A DNA stretch of 35,303 nt from Thermoplasmata archaeon (GTDB lineage: Archaea > Thermoplasmatota > Thermoplasmata > Thermoplasmatales > Thermoplasmataceae): contig JAJZXB010000014.1 in the NCBI GenBank assembly GCA_021846395.1, forward strand, positions 1 to 35,303, given 5' to 3'. Positions 16,622-25,806 of the stretch are shown here, piece after piece. The first letter of the stretch is position 1, and each line of letters begins with the position of its first letter. Below the pieces are notes generated by a model, which did not search any database, had not been told where the DNA came from, and saw only the letters and a program-made list of their open reading frames with translations. The translations under genes were made by a program, and so were the position numbers.

Positions 16622-17182
16622 TTAGCGCCCCAAACCATTTGTAAAAAATTTTTTTGAATACTCTTTAAGTTTTAATTCATCAATTTTATCTTTAAGCAAC
16701 GACATTGTATCATCATCTATTTTTATTTTATAATAACTAAGATCAAGATATGTCTTTTCCGGATCAGAAACCGGGACGAATATGCCACCGTAATTCACAA
16801 AATCAAAACCAAAAAATCCCTTATCATTTATTCTTCGGACAAGTATGCGGGTATTCATACTATTTCTAAAACCAGTATTTGCTTTTGTTTTTGTTATTAT
16901 TATTGGAATGGATTGCTGTGTCCATATTTTTCTGATGGTCAGCGCATACTGTAGACCATAATAGAAGGGCCTAAAAGCAAATCCTATCACCGCCTCATTT
17001 TTATTGAATGTATATGTTCCATTTCCAACTCTGTATATTTTCTTTGATACAACCATATTATGAAGCATTACCCTTACGTAAGGTTCATTTGCACCGAGTT
17101 TTAAAAGAAATCTTCTGGCATCTGATATTTCAAAAATAAATTGTTTTGAAAAAAACTCTGTAAAGACTTTTTCATACTTCAT
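16622..17182 (-). CDS. AbiEi-type antitoxin / regulator of a type IV toxin-antitoxin pair
   Basis: A 186-residue protein with the AbiEi layout: an N-terminal winged-helix domain (FEISDARRFLLKLG, then VRVMLHNMVVSKKIYRVGNGTYTF) and a C-terminal domain (IGFAFRPFYYGLQYALTIRKIW and DPEKTYLDLSYY) that in the family counteracts the toxin and binds the promoter. Its start overlaps the toxin gene end by 11 nt. In classical abiE operons the antitoxin gene comes first; here it is second. It ends only about 10 nt before the dead nucleotidyltransferase fragment. Confidence 0.82.
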   Translation of the reverse strand: MKYEKVFTEFFSKQFIFEISDARRFLLKLGANEPYVRVMLHNMVVSKKIYRVGNGTYTFNKNEAVIGFAFRPFYYGLQYALTIRKIWTQQSIPIIITKTKANTGFRNSMNTRILVRRINDKGFFGFDFVNYGGIFVPVSDPEKTYLDLSYYKIKIDDDTMSLLKDKIDELKLKEYSKKFFTNGLGR

Positions 17183-17813
17183 TGAGCCACCTTTTTATAT
17201 ACTCTATCATGCTGGCAAAGTTTATATTTTTATTTCCAGAGTATAGCAATGAACCAAGAACATTTTCATCCAACGGTTTAGAAATATCCCAAAGAAATTT
17301 AGAAATACTTGTTTTCACAAGATAATCCAATTTATCCAACCATTTTGTAAGAATAAAAATATCATAAATATCCCTTATATATTTTCTTCCATGATATGCT
17401 TCTATCTTCCTCACAAGTAATTCCGTCGGGCTGAATACACTGATTGTTTTCATGGTGCCATCTGTTCTGAAATATGTTCTGATTTCATTTTCAGCAAATC
17501 CTGGTTTTGATTCCAAAAGTATTTCGGTTTCATTTCTTGCTATTCGTATCCTGTATCGATATTCTGGATCCTGCCAGACAAGTTTGAGCCCGTATTTTGC
17601 CAATGCATTAAGGAGTTTAACAAAAGACACATCATTCATATAAATATCAATATCTTCGGAAAATCTCATACCTCCAAAGCATCTCCATATGGCTGTGTCA
17701 CCATATAAAAGTGCGTCTGGCTGTATTCTATCATATATTATATCAATTAAATAATCTTGAAGTTCTGCTATTTTCAATTTTTGACCACTTATGAATGATT
17801 GAATTGGTTCCAT
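17172..17813 (-). CDS. AbiEii-type nucleotidyltransferase toxin
   Basis: A 213-residue member of the AbiEii/MenT nucleotidyltransferase family. The active-site block YGDTAIWRCFGGMRFSEDID carries the Gly-x-Thr and Asp-x-Asp residues that bind metal and NTP. The later SPTELLVRKIEAYHGRKYIRD-type segment holds the Lys and Arg-Asp pair typical of AbiEii. Members of this family transfer nucleotides to tRNA or other targets and halt growth. It is the promoter-proximal gene of the pair. The tRNA-like gene lies 71 nt upstream on the same strand. Confidence 0.85.
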   Translation of the reverse strand: MEPIQSFISGQKLKIAELQDYLIDIIYDRIQPDALLYGDTAIWRCFGGMRFSEDIDIYMNDVSFVKLLNALAKYGLKLVWQDPEYRYRIRIARNETEILLESKPGFAENEIRTYFRTDGTMKTISVFSPTELLVRKIEAYHGRKYIRDIYDIFILTKWLDKLDYLVKTSISKFLWDISKPLDENVLGSLLYSGNKNINFASMIEYIKRWLNEV

Positions 17814-17884
17814 TGAATAAGTAATTGTTATATTATATTATAACTTTTACTTATTCACTCTTTTTTAAAAGGGTTTTATAAATA

Positions 17885-17958
17885 CGCTCGCGCCAGGATT
17901 TGAATCCGAATATAAGGCTCCGCAGGCCTTTAGGATATCCAAATTACCCCAAATGGGC
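17885..17958 (-). tRNA. tRNA-Arg(GCG)-like gene, probably hybrid or decayed
   Basis: A 74-nt cloverleaf-like sequence on the minus strand. The anticodon arm is perfect (AAGGC / loop CTGCGGA / GCCTT, anticodon GCG, Arg). The D arm (GGGT/ATCC) and its GG are acceptable, with one extra nucleotide near position 26. The T arm keeps TTCAAAT but has an A-C mismatch and two wobbles. The acceptor strands GCCCATT and CGCGAGC pair at only three Watson-Crick positions and one wobble. The 3' strand would pair perfectly with GCTCGCG. It may be a pseudogene or a junction of two tRNA genes at an integration site. Confidence 0.5.
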
Positions 17959-18025
17959 TATAATATATGGCTTAACTGTATTTTAACTTTATAACCTTAA
18001 CTTTGTGTCTGTTCAGTTATAAACC

Positions 18026-18381
18026 TTAACTTCTCAATTTTTTAGGGAATATATTCGTTCCAGGCAACTCATTAAGTTTCTCTGTTGTTGCAGGTATCTC
18101 TGATATGATCTCTTTTTGTTTTTTATGATGAATGCCCTTGAGAATTTCAACGGTGTATCCTTCACCTATACCTTGCTTGTTAAATTTGCTGAGCTCAACA
18201 ATACAAAAATATTGTAATTAAGGTAAAGCGATATAAAAGATATGGAGAAACACTCACTTATAGAATCGTCATTGCCTAAATATGATCTGTTATTCTTAGG
18301 TTTATTCTTCATTGCATCAAATGCATGTTCTATCTCTTCCCTCTATTTGTACATTAAATATATCTCCTTAGGGTTATCCAT
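18026..18381 (-). pseudogene. C-terminal remnant of an IS4/IS1634-type transposase
   Basis: The minus strand reads the end of a DDE transposase. The IS4 YREK signature (Y-x2-R-x3-E-x6-K) is preserved around EEIEHAFDAMK, followed by SYLGNDDSIS and ISFISLYLNY. After a frameshift it continues with the typical tail (TVEILKGIHHKKQKEIISEI, ending in a basic run before TAA at 18026). An in-frame TAG lies inside the YREK motif, and the N-terminal two thirds, with the DDE aspartates, are gone. No terminal repeats were seen. The 17960-18025 spacer has no other feature. Confidence 0.75.
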
Positions 18382-18457
18382 TCCCAAATCATAATTACAT
18401 ATCTGATTAAAAATAATATGCTGATTTGTAATTAATGGAAAAATTGAATGAACAACC

Positions 18458-19681
18458 CTATTTTAGTCCATGGCACATTTTCTTTGATTCACTCATAAAA
18501 CGCAACCTCATCATGGAAATTATTCCCACCGCAGGCCCTATGGCAAGAAAAGAAAAGGCCCAATGCCAACCTATAACATTTTTTAATTCGTTGATCATGA
18601 ATATAGAGCCTACTGTAATGAGAAAACCAATGGCCATCTGAAAAGTTAATGCACTACCCCTTATTTTTTCGTCGCTTAATTCAGTAACTGCAGTGGAAAA
18701 TTGGGCGGAATCGGCTATTACGGTTATCCCCCAAATAATTGCTACCATAATTACAATATAGGGTAAATACCCATATACAAAACCTATTAAAATGGCACAA
18801 CTTCCACTGATTCCCATATATATAGATGTTGAAAATGTTCTCCCAATCCTATCAGATATTATTCCTCCAGCAATTGAACCAATTAATCCCGAAACACCTA
18901 TAACCACAAATGAAATAATGCCTGTAATTATAAGAAGATGATTTCCTGAATAATAAAAGGAAAAGCTTGAAAACAAAAATAACGGTATCCATGTCCACAT
19001 AGCATAAAGTTCCCACATATGCCCAAAATATCCAAAGTTTGCAAGCATTACCGATCTTTTTTTAATTATTCTTCCTATCATATCCCATTTAAATCTGTTG
19101 GATTGTACCATATTCTTATCATTATGCAGGAATATGTATACGAATAAACCGCCCAAAAATGATAACAATGAAGAGAATTCCATTAGTGATTGCCATATTC
19201 TAATAAATGGTAAATCCAGTATTATATGTGGCAATGACGACCCAAGTGTCAAACCAGCAATAACTATACCGAGTGCCAAACCCCTTCTGGAAGGGAACCA
19301 TGATGAAACTATCATCACAGATACAGGATAAACACCTGCCATCATGATTCCTGTAAGGAACATTAAAATAAATTCAACCATAAAATGTTGATACATTAAC
19401 ACAAAAAGAAGGTTGAATGCCCCACTGGAAAATGCCGATATTGTAAATAAAAATCTTGGATTAATCCGATCTGCAAGGCCAATGGATGCGCTTATCAATG
19501 ACCCCACAACAAAACCAAACTGTACCATCATCGTTATTATAAGTGTGCCAAGACCATGTATTCCCCATAACGGTGCAAGATTCGAAGCCACAACTGAAGC
19601 ACTAAACCATAGGCTCATAACCATTAACTCTGATACACTCATCACAGTCAGGACGATCCATTTATACTCTATTTTTGACAT
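18458..19681 (-). CDS. Major facilitator superfamily transporter
   Basis: A 407-residue protein with twelve predicted membrane spans and MFS signature segments: SASIGLADRINPRF between spans 2 and 3 (cf. G..aDr.GrR), SSWFPSRRGLALGIVIAGL at spans 4-5 and GGIISDRIGRTFST in the second half. This resembles oxalate/formate or nitrate/nitrite type carriers, but the substrate cannot be told. It lies 10 nt behind the TSUP gene, so both form one operon. A joint role in anion transport is possible but is only inferred. Confidence 0.88.
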   Translation of the reverse strand: MSKIEYKWIVLTVMSVSELMVMSLWFSASVVASNLAPLWGIHGLGTLIITMMVQFGFVVGSLISASIGLADRINPRFLFTISAFSSGAFNLLFVLMYQHFMVEFILMFLTGIMMAGVYPVSVMIVSSWFPSRRGLALGIVIAGLTLGSSLPHIILDLPFIRIWQSLMEFSSLLSFLGGLFVYIFLHNDKNMVQSNRFKWDMIGRIIKKRSVMLANFGYFGHMWELYAMWTWIPLFLFSSFSFYYSGNHLLIITGIISFVVIGVSGLIGSIAGGIISDRIGRTFSTSIYMGISGSCAILIGFVYGYLPYIVIMVAIIWGITVIADSAQFSTAVTELSDEKIRGSALTFQMAIGFLITVGSIFMINELKNVIGWHWAFSFLAIGPAVGIISMMRLRFMSESKKMCHGLK

Positions 19682-19691
19682 TTTTATACCC

Positions 19692-20441
19692 CTATAAAAC
19701 GATCTGTGCTATACCGATTAATATAAATACCGTACCAAGCACATTATACGTTGTTTTCGGTTTCATTTTATTTCCCATTTTTGAAAAGAGGAAACCTGAA
19801 AAAATGGAAATCCCACCTATGATTATTGCAGCAATGAGAATTATATGGCCGGCAACTAAATAACCAATTGAACCGGATAATGCGGAAATAATCATTGCGA
19901 AAGTTGCCGTTCCAACGGCTGTTTTAATATCAAGTTTCAAAATTAAAATCGATATCATAAGGAACATAATGCCTCCACTAGCACCAAGAACACCGGTTGC
20001 CAATCCAATTGGTATGGTAATTAAAATTATTTCAATCGTTGACAATTTTATATTGATATTTTTTTCACCCATATTGTACCTATTGCGCATAAGGGAATAA
20101 ATACCCATGGCAATTATAAAAATTGCAAATCCAATTTTTATATATTCTGATGGAATCATGAATGCGATCCTCACTCCTATTTGAGAACCAATAATTGCAC
20201 CTATTATCATTGGAAAACCCTTTTTCAGGTTAACTCTCTTATTTATAAAATAAACATAGGCCACCACAATAGAGGTTATTACGTCAATCAAAAGACTGGT
20301 GCCTATGGCATCCTGGGGAAGAACTGAATTTATAATTATAAGTGATGGGACAACAGCAACAACACCGCTGGACCCCATAATACCTGTTAATGCACCCACA
20401 ATAATTCCCAGAATTATAAACTCAATATAGATGAAAAACAT
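19692..20441 (-). CDS. TSUP family anion exporter (TauE/SafE-like)
   Basis: A 249-residue protein with about eight membrane spans in two repeated halves. The family's small-residue loop GALTGIMGSSGVVAVVPSLI in the first half is mirrored by ATGVLGASGGIMFLMIS in the second. TauE/SafE proteins move sulfite, sulfoacetate or other sulfur-containing organic anions. It is the first gene of a two-gene unit with the MFS transporter. A sulfur-linked substrate is plausible for an acidophile on sulfide ores, but is not shown by the sequence. Confidence 0.88.
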   Translation of the reverse strand: MFFIYIEFIILGIIVGALTGIMGSSGVVAVVPSLIIINSVLPQDAIGTSLLIDVITSIVVAYVYFINKRVNLKKGFPMIIGAIIGSQIGVRIAFMIPSEYIKIGFAIFIIAMGIYSLMRNRYNMGEKNINIKLSTIEIILITIPIGLATGVLGASGGIMFLMISILILKLDIKTAVGTATFAMIISALSGSIGYLVAGHIILIAAIIIGGISIFSGFLFSKMGNKMKPKTTYNVLGTVFILIGIAQIVL

Positions 20442-20553
20442 AATAATGTTATATTATTTAAATATATAATATTTTTTAAGATTTAATTTAAATGTTAATC
20501 TCATTTAAGATTATAAGATTGTAGAAAAGAATTCCATTTTTAATATAGTTTTT

Positions 20554-21189
20554 TTAAAATAATGTGCCAGCCCTTATTTTCTCAATGAGTTTTATGATGT
20601 TATCAAGATATTTAGCCTCAATAAATAATTCAAAACCATCGATGGATATCATAAATTGTGATATTTTAATATAATTGAATGCAACAGTTCTTAAAAATGA
20701 TTGTATGGTATCGTCATTAACCTCTTCCTTACCCAACCTTATATTGATTTCTATATAATCCCCATATTTTTTAATATTATTCTCATTCTGAATTCGATCA
20801 GTTGAGGAAAGTATGATCCACATGGTATCATCTTCCGGCATTATTCTTATGGCTCTTGCATTATTTATATATTCTTGAATGTATCTGTCATTAAAATTGC
20901 ATGATATGAGAAATAGACCCGTGATTATATCTATTTTTAAATTTTTAAATGGATTTTCAGAATTTTTTTGATTATTCCTGTATATTTTTCTCAGAATGCT
21001 TGATATTGTATTTATTTTGGGTGAATAATTGTAGTTGTTTTTTATATATTCCTGTATTTTTCTGGAAATGGAATTGTAATTTGCCATACCAGATTTTAAC
21101 ACCCAGAAAATATCATTATGTTCATTCAAAACATCCAAAACATTGTCTTTAATATCGCCCTTTTTTCTATTTTCATTATAAGAACTCAT
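20554..21189 (-). CDS. Unrecognised 211-residue protein with possible N-terminal helix-turn-helix
   Basis: I do not recognise this protein. Residues about 10-70 look like a helical DNA-binding domain (VLKSGMANYNSISRKIQEYI and PKINTISSILRKIYRN). The C-terminal part (about 85-211) alternates beta strands and helices (IDIITGLFLISC, MWIILSSTD, YIEINIRLG, FMISIDGFELFIEAK), a ferredoxin-like or ACT-like pattern that could bind a small ligand. A ligand-sensing regulator is thus possible. No membrane span or catalytic motif is visible. It has its own AT-rich upstream region and stands between the transporter operon and the EF-2 operon. Confidence 0.7.
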   Translation of the reverse strand: MSSYNENRKKGDIKDNVLDVLNEHNDIFWVLKSGMANYNSISRKIQEYIKNNYNYSPKINTISSILRKIYRNNQKNSENPFKNLKIDIITGLFLISCNFNDRYIQEYINNARAIRIMPEDDTMWIILSSTDRIQNENNIKKYGDYIEINIRLGKEEVNDDTIQSFLRTVAFNYIKISQFMISIDGFELFIEAKYLDNIIKLIEKIRAGTLF

Positions 21190-21303
21190 TTTATAAATAT
21201 AAAAAAAATATATAATAATTTTTGGTATTTCTGATTTATTACATCATATAAATTAATTAATGGCTCACTCCATTGACTAAAAATTATAAAATTTATAATG
21301 GCA

Positions 21304-21475
21304 AGGGCAATTTTTGATCTATATTTTAAAATTTACAATTTCAAATAAAAATAAAATATTTTATAAAATTATAATGAAGCGTAGTATTCTTCATTATATG
21401 GTTCAGGTTTAAGCCCTTTCCTTTCCCTTATCTTTGCAACCACATTTGTCTGAAGTTCGTAAGGCACTCTCTGAT
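21304..21475 (-). repeat. Source segment of the EF-2 3'-end duplication
   Basis: This is the intact counterpart of 16220-16391. It covers 65 bp of downstream flank (21304-21368) and the last 35 codons of the EF-2 gene. The right boundary in both copies is the sequence CTCTCTGAT. The left boundary is blurred by a short similar run (GGCAAGGGC here, TGCCAGGGC in the copy). Confidence 0.92.
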
Positions 21476-23567
21476 AGCCAGAATTCTCTGAACTCCATAT
21501 TGCTTTTCCACCGGTTGCGCTTCTTATGGCTGATGCAAAACCTATCATTCCAGAAACTGGAACCTTGGCAATAACAGTTATTTCATCACCATTCTGCTGC
21601 ATATCCTCAACAACACCACGCCTCTGTTGCATTTCACTGGTGACAGGCCCCATGAGTTCCTGTGGAACACTGATATACACCTTCTGAATTGGCTCCAGAA
21701 GTACTCTGCCAGCCTCACACATTGCTCCGTAAATTGAATTTCTTCCTGCAGGAATAACCTGTGCTGGTCCCCTGTGAATGCTATCCTCATGCAATTTTGC
21801 ATCCATTAAACTGACCTTAAGGCCGTATACTTTCTCATTTGCCAGTGGACCCTTATCAAGTGATTCATTAAATGATTCAATTAATAATTCCATGGTTTCA
21901 TCAAGATACTGTATTCCCTTGGTCATATCAAGCAACAAATTTGCCCCATGAATTGAAACAAGGCCACGTGCCTCATCATGTGCTAAACCACCCTCTTCAA
22001 GTGTCGCCATGATTGTTTTTTTGTCCTTTAACTTTGAGCCTTCTGGTACCTTTCCATCAAGTATGACCTGAACCACGCCTTCAGGCAATGATTCAACTTT
22101 GAAATAGAATCTGTTATGTTTGTTTGGTGATTTTCCCTCAAAAGGCCCTCCTTTTTTGTCAACGGTTTCCCTGTAAACAACCAGAGGCTCTGATGTTACT
22201 ACATCAACATGATAATCATTTTTAATTCTGTACATTGTAATTTCCAGATGCAGTTCACCCATACCTGATATTAAATGCTCTCCTGTTTCCTGATTAATAT
22301 CAACCTGTATCGATGGATCAGCCTTTGATACTGATCTCAAAACGTCTATGAGTTTTGGCAAATCCGCTGTATGTTTTGCTTCTATGGCCAGAGTAACCAC
22401 TGGATCCGAATAATGTGACATTGGCTCAAAATCCTCCATTTCTGAGCTGGATGAAATTGTAGAACCTGCTATTGCACCCTTTAATCCTATAACGGCGGCT
22501 ATGTTTCCAGCAGCTATTTCGTCAACAGTAATTCTATCCGGTCCAACCATCATTGAAAGCATTTGAACCTTTGATTTTCCTGCACCGGTAACATACAATT
22601 CAACCCCTTTTCGTATAATTCCACTGAAAACTCTTCCCACTGCTATTTCGCCTGCGTGTGGATCAATCAAAATTTTTGTGATCATCATAGTTATAGGCCC
22701 ATGGTCATCGCATTCCATCATTGCCTTTCCAAGGGGAGATTGCGGCTCTCCATGCCATATCTGCGGTATTCTGTATTTCTGAGCCACCTCAGGATTCGGT
22801 AAATTTTTAATAACCATATCTAGAACAACCTTGTGCAGTGGTGCCTTTTTGGCAAGTTCCCTCTGTTTTCCAGCACTTACAAGGTCCACTATTTCCTTAA
22901 AGGATACCTTAAAAACACCCATGGCCGGTACGGATAGTGCCCAGTTATTATATGCCGATCCAAAGGCAACTGTGCCTGCCTGGACATTAACCTGCCACAA
23001 TCCTCTAAACTCATCAGCTGAATATTTAGATATCAGGTTGTTAACATCCCCTATAACCTTTATAAAACGCTTTTGCATTTCCTCTCCATTTAACTTCAAT
23101 TCATTGATTAAACGATCTACCTTATTTATGAATAAAACTGGCTTAACTCTTTCCCTTAGGGCCTGCCTGACGACGGTTTCGGTTTGTGGCATAACGCCTT
23201 CTACAGAATCAACAACTATAACCGTGCCATCCACTGCCCTCATTGCCCTTGTTACATCTCCACCAAAATCAACGTGGCCAGGGGTATCAATTAAATTGAT
23301 AAGATATTCCTTACCATCAACTTCATGAACCATTGAGGCATTTGCTGCATTTATTGTAATGCCTCTTGCCTGTTCCTGCTCATCATAATCCAGCAATAAC
23401 TGCTTCCCAGCGAGCTCCTCACTCATCATGCCAGCTCCTGCAATTAGATTATCACTCAATGTGGTTTTGCCATGATCTATATGAGCTGCTATATCAATAT
23501 TTCTGATTCTATCGGGAATTTCAATTAATTTCATTGCTTTTGCAATATTGTCTTCTTTTCGCCCCAT
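21369..23567 (-). CDS. fusA: Elongation factor EF-2
   Basis: A 732-residue ribosomal translocase GTPase. G1 is AHIDHGKTTL, the switch region carries RGITINAANAS, G3 is DTPGHVDFGG and G4 is INKVDR; the G' domain and domains II-V follow. The diphthamide His598 is present in the loop SIHRGPAQVIPAG, and the enzyme that starts its modification (Dph2) is encoded at 12308-13309. It is the third gene of the tuf-rps10-fusA unit, 77 nt behind rps10. The last 35 codons are duplicated 5 kb away (16220-16391). Confidence 0.98.
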   Translation of the reverse strand: MGRKEDNIAKAMKLIEIPDRIRNIDIAAHIDHGKTTLSDNLIAGAGMMSEELAGKQLLLDYDEQEQARGITINAANASMVHEVDGKEYLINLIDTPGHVDFGGDVTRAMRAVDGTVIVVDSVEGVMPQTETVVRQALRERVKPVLFINKVDRLINELKLNGEEMQKRFIKVIGDVNNLISKYSADEFRGLWQVNVQAGTVAFGSAYNNWALSVPAMGVFKVSFKEIVDLVSAGKQRELAKKAPLHKVVLDMVIKNLPNPEVAQKYRIPQIWHGEPQSPLGKAMMECDDHGPITMMITKILIDPHAGEIAVGRVFSGIIRKGVELYVTGAGKSKVQMLSMMVGPDRITVDEIAAGNIAAVIGLKGAIAGSTISSSSEMEDFEPMSHYSDPVVTLAIEAKHTADLPKLIDVLRSVSKADPSIQVDINQETGEHLISGMGELHLEITMYRIKNDYHVDVVTSEPLVVYRETVDKKGGPFEGKSPNKHNRFYFKVESLPEGVVQVILDGKVPEGSKLKDKKTIMATLEEGGLAHDEARGLVSIHGANLLLDMTKGIQYLDETMELLIESFNESLDKGPLANEKVYGLKVSLMDAKLHEDSIHRGPAQVIPAGRNSIYGAMCEAGRVLLEPIQKVYISVPQELMGPVTSEMQQRRGVVEDMQQNGDEITVIAKVPVSGMIGFASAIRSATGGKAIWSSENSGYQRVPYELQTNVVAKIRERKGLKPEPYNEEYYASL

Positions 23568-23644
23568 AATAACACCTTATAAAAAACTATATTGTACATT
23601 ATTATTTAATTATTATTTTATTTAATTAAAATTAAAAAAAATTA

Positions 23645-23956
23645 TTAACTTTTTATCTGTATTTCTATTCTGACTCCATCTGGAATTGAAATTCTCATCA
23701 ATTGCCTCAATGTTCTTTCGTCTGCATCAACATCTATGAGTCTTTTATGAACTCTCATTTCCCATCGATCCCATGTTGGTGATCCCTCACCATCTGGGCT
23801 TTTCCTTACAGGAACTGAAAGTTTTTTTGTGGGCAGTGGTATGGGACCGTGAACTTCCACTCCCGTTCTTTTTGCTATTGTTTTTATTTCATTACAGACA
23901 ATGTCAACTACCTGATTTTCGGTTCCACTCAATGAAATGCGTGCTTTATATGCCAT
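23645..23956 (-). CDS. rps10: Ribosomal protein uS10
   Basis: A 103-residue small-subunit protein. The family segments are present: [20 protein letters not shown] at the start, [15 protein letters not shown], then [20 protein letters not shown] and the C-terminal [16 protein letters not shown]. It begins 6 nt behind the EF-1alpha gene, the standard archaeal tuf-rps10 pair, with tight translational coupling. Confidence 0.98.
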   Translation of the reverse strand: MAYKARISLSGTENQVVDIVCNEIKTIAKRTGVEVHGPIPLPTKKLSVPVRKSPDGEGSPTWDRWEMRVHKRLIDVDADERTLRQLMRISIPDGVRIEIQIKS

Positions 23957-23962
23957 ATGTAA

Positions 23963-25243
23963 TCACGCTGTTGCTTTTTCAAGATCTGTGCACTGGCCTG
24001 CCGCTACCGTCATACCCATATCTCGTATAGCAAACCTGCCCAACTGTGCAAATTCTGAAACCTTTTCCAGCACAAGAGGACGATCTGGTACAACCTTTAC
24101 CACTGCTATATCTCCTGCTTTGATGAAATCCGGCTTGTCCTTAAGTGTTGTTCCATCCTTTGGATTTATGGTTTTTATTATTTCTTCTATTCTGCATGCA
24201 ACCTGTGCGGTATGTACATGGAAAACAGGCTTATATCCTGCAGCTATAACACTTGGATGCTGTAAAACAACTATCTGAGCCGTGAAAGATTTCACAACTG
24301 TTGGGGGATTTGTCTGTGGGCCACATACATCTCCTCTTTTTAAATCATTTTTCGCTATGCCTCTTACATTGAACCCTATATTATCACCAGGTTCAGCTTT
24401 TGGCATGGTTGTATGATGCATCTCTATTGACTTTACCTCTCCTGCCTTGTTTGCTGGCATGAAAATAACCTTGTCGTTTATCTTAATAACACCAGTTTCA
24501 ACCCTGCCAACAGGAACTGTTCCTATACCAGTAATTGAATATACATCTTCAACTGGTATTCTAAGAGGTTTGTCCGTTGGTTTCTGCGGTACTTTCAGTG
24601 CATTCAATGATTCCATAAGAGTTGGGCCTTTCCACCATGTTAAATTTGAACCTGTTTTTAATATATTGTCTCCCTTATATCCACTGATTGGTATTATTGG
24701 TACATCTTTAAAGCCTATTGGGGTCAAAAGTTTTGTAACCTGTCCCTTTACTTCGTTGAATCTTGCTTCATTATATGGGGGCTGTGTTGCATCCATTTTG
24801 TTAACAACTACAATTAACTGCGGAACTCCAAGTGTTCTTGCCAGGAATGCGTGCTCTTTTGTCTGAGCCATAACACCCTCTCCCTCTCTTGCTGATACTA
24901 CTAAAACTGCTGCATCGGCCTGGCTTGTGCCGGTAATCATATTTTTAACAAAGTCCCTGTGCCCTGGAGCATCAATGATTGTGAAGTAATACTTGTCTGT
25001 TTCAAATTTTCTATGTGTTAAATCTATTGTAACTCCTCTTTCTCTTTCTTCTTTGAATCTATCCATAACCCATGCAAATTCAAACGTAGCCTTTCCCTTC
25101 TCTTCTGATTCCTTCTTGTATTCATCTATAATATGCTGTGGAATCTCTCCATGCTCGAATAGCAATCTCCCTACAAGAGTTGATTTTCCGTGATCGACAT
25201 GCCCTATTACAACTAAATTCATATGTGGTAATTCTTGTGCCAT
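23963..25243 (-). CDS. tuf: Elongation factor EF-1alpha
   Basis: A GTPase of 426 residues that delivers aminoacyl-tRNA to the ribosome. G1 is [17 protein letters not shown], switch I has [11 protein letters not shown]3 is [13 protein letters not shown] and G4 is VVNKMDA; beta-barrel domains II and III follow ([40 protein letters not shown]). I place the start at the ATG at 25243 (Met-Ala-Gln-Glu-Leu-Pro), because an AAAGGTG site lies about 6 nt upstream and families begin there. The frame is open to an ATG at 25282, which would add 13 residues. Confidence 0.97.
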   Translation of the reverse strand: MAQELPHMNLVVIGHVDHGKSTLVGRLLFEHGEIPQHIIDEYKKESEEKGKATFEFAWVMDRFKEERERGVTIDLTHRKFETDKYYFTIIDAPGHRDFVKNMITGTSQADAAVLVVSAREGEGVMAQTKEHAFLARTLGVPQLIVVVNKMDATQPPYNEARFNEVKGQVTKLLTPIGFKDVPIIPISGYKGDNILKTGSNLTWWKGPTLMESLNALKVPQKPTDKPLRIPVEDVYSITGIGTVPVGRVETGVIKINDKVIFMPANKAGEVKSIEMHHTTMPKAEPGDNIGFNVRGIAKNDLKRGDVCGPQTNPPTVVKSFTAQIVVLQHPSVIAAGYKPVFHVHTAQVACRIEEIIKTINPKDGTTLKDKPDFIKAGDIAVVKVVPDRPLVLEKVSEFAQLGRFAIRDMGMTVAAGQCTDLEKATA

Positions 25244-25282
25244 TTTTTCACCTTTAATGGAATAACTTCCTTTCTTTACCAT

Positions 25283-25488
25283 ATAATACTTTAATATTTA
25301 AATATCTTTTTTTTTTAATGTGTCTTATATAAATAAAACACGATTATCAATTGTATAATTAAATTTAATTGAGGATGCACGAAAAATGCGATCATAGCTT
25401 TTATTTAAAAAATTGTTATGCTCACATATGATGTACAATATACATGCAATGTGGATAATTAATATATACTGATTTATAATATAGATTT
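25283..25488. promoter_or_regulatory. Divergent promoter region between tuf and rpoL
   Basis: This 206-bp region separates two divergent operons and must hold both promoters. It is very AT-rich, with several TATA-like runs, for example ATATTTAAATATC near 25291 on the tuf side and TTAATATATACTGATTTATA near 25459 on the rpoL side, the latter about 20-30 nt before the rpoL ATG. I see no hairpin or small gene. Confidence 0.45.
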
Positions 25489-25806
25489 ATGGATACAAAA
25501 ATTAATGTTATAACACGAGAAAAAGACTTCATAACTCTTGAAATGTTAAATTATGACAATACTTTATTAAGGCCGTTGATTGAGGAAATATCAAAGGATG
25601 AGAAGGTTGAAGACATTCATTATTACATAAAGCATCCAGAAATAGATAACCCCCAAATATATTTGAAGGTTAATTCAGGTAAACCACAGTCTGCTATTAA
25701 AAGAACAATCAGAAAAATAAATAAAACATATGAAAATATATTTGCGGACTTGCAGAAGGAGACAGAAAAATTGGGCAAAAATACTGAAAAAGATGGATCA
25801 AAATAG
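25489..25806 (+). CDS. rpoL: RNA polymerase subunit Rpo11 (RpoL)
   Basis: A 105-residue subunit that pairs with Rpo3 to start polymerase assembly (the alpha-like dimer). The Rpb11/AC19 pattern is visible: NVITREKDFITLEML, then NTLLRPLIEEI, the beta segment VEDIHYYIKHPEIDNPQIYL and a long C-terminal helix with AIKRTIRKINKTYENIFADL. A leaderless start fits the TATA-like run upstream. The 3' end overlaps the methyltransferase start by 14 nt in another frame. Confidence 0.95.
   Translation: MDTKINVITREKDFITLEMLNYDNTLLRPLIEEISKDEKVEDIHYYIKHPEIDNPQIYLKVNSGKPQSAIKRTIRKINKTYENIFADLQKETEKLGKNTEKDGSK

Noticed and set aside
25730-25792. 21-residue N-terminal extension of the tRNA methyltransferase
   Set aside because: The extension is coded by rpoL in another frame, and the ATG at 25793 gives the usual N terminus.
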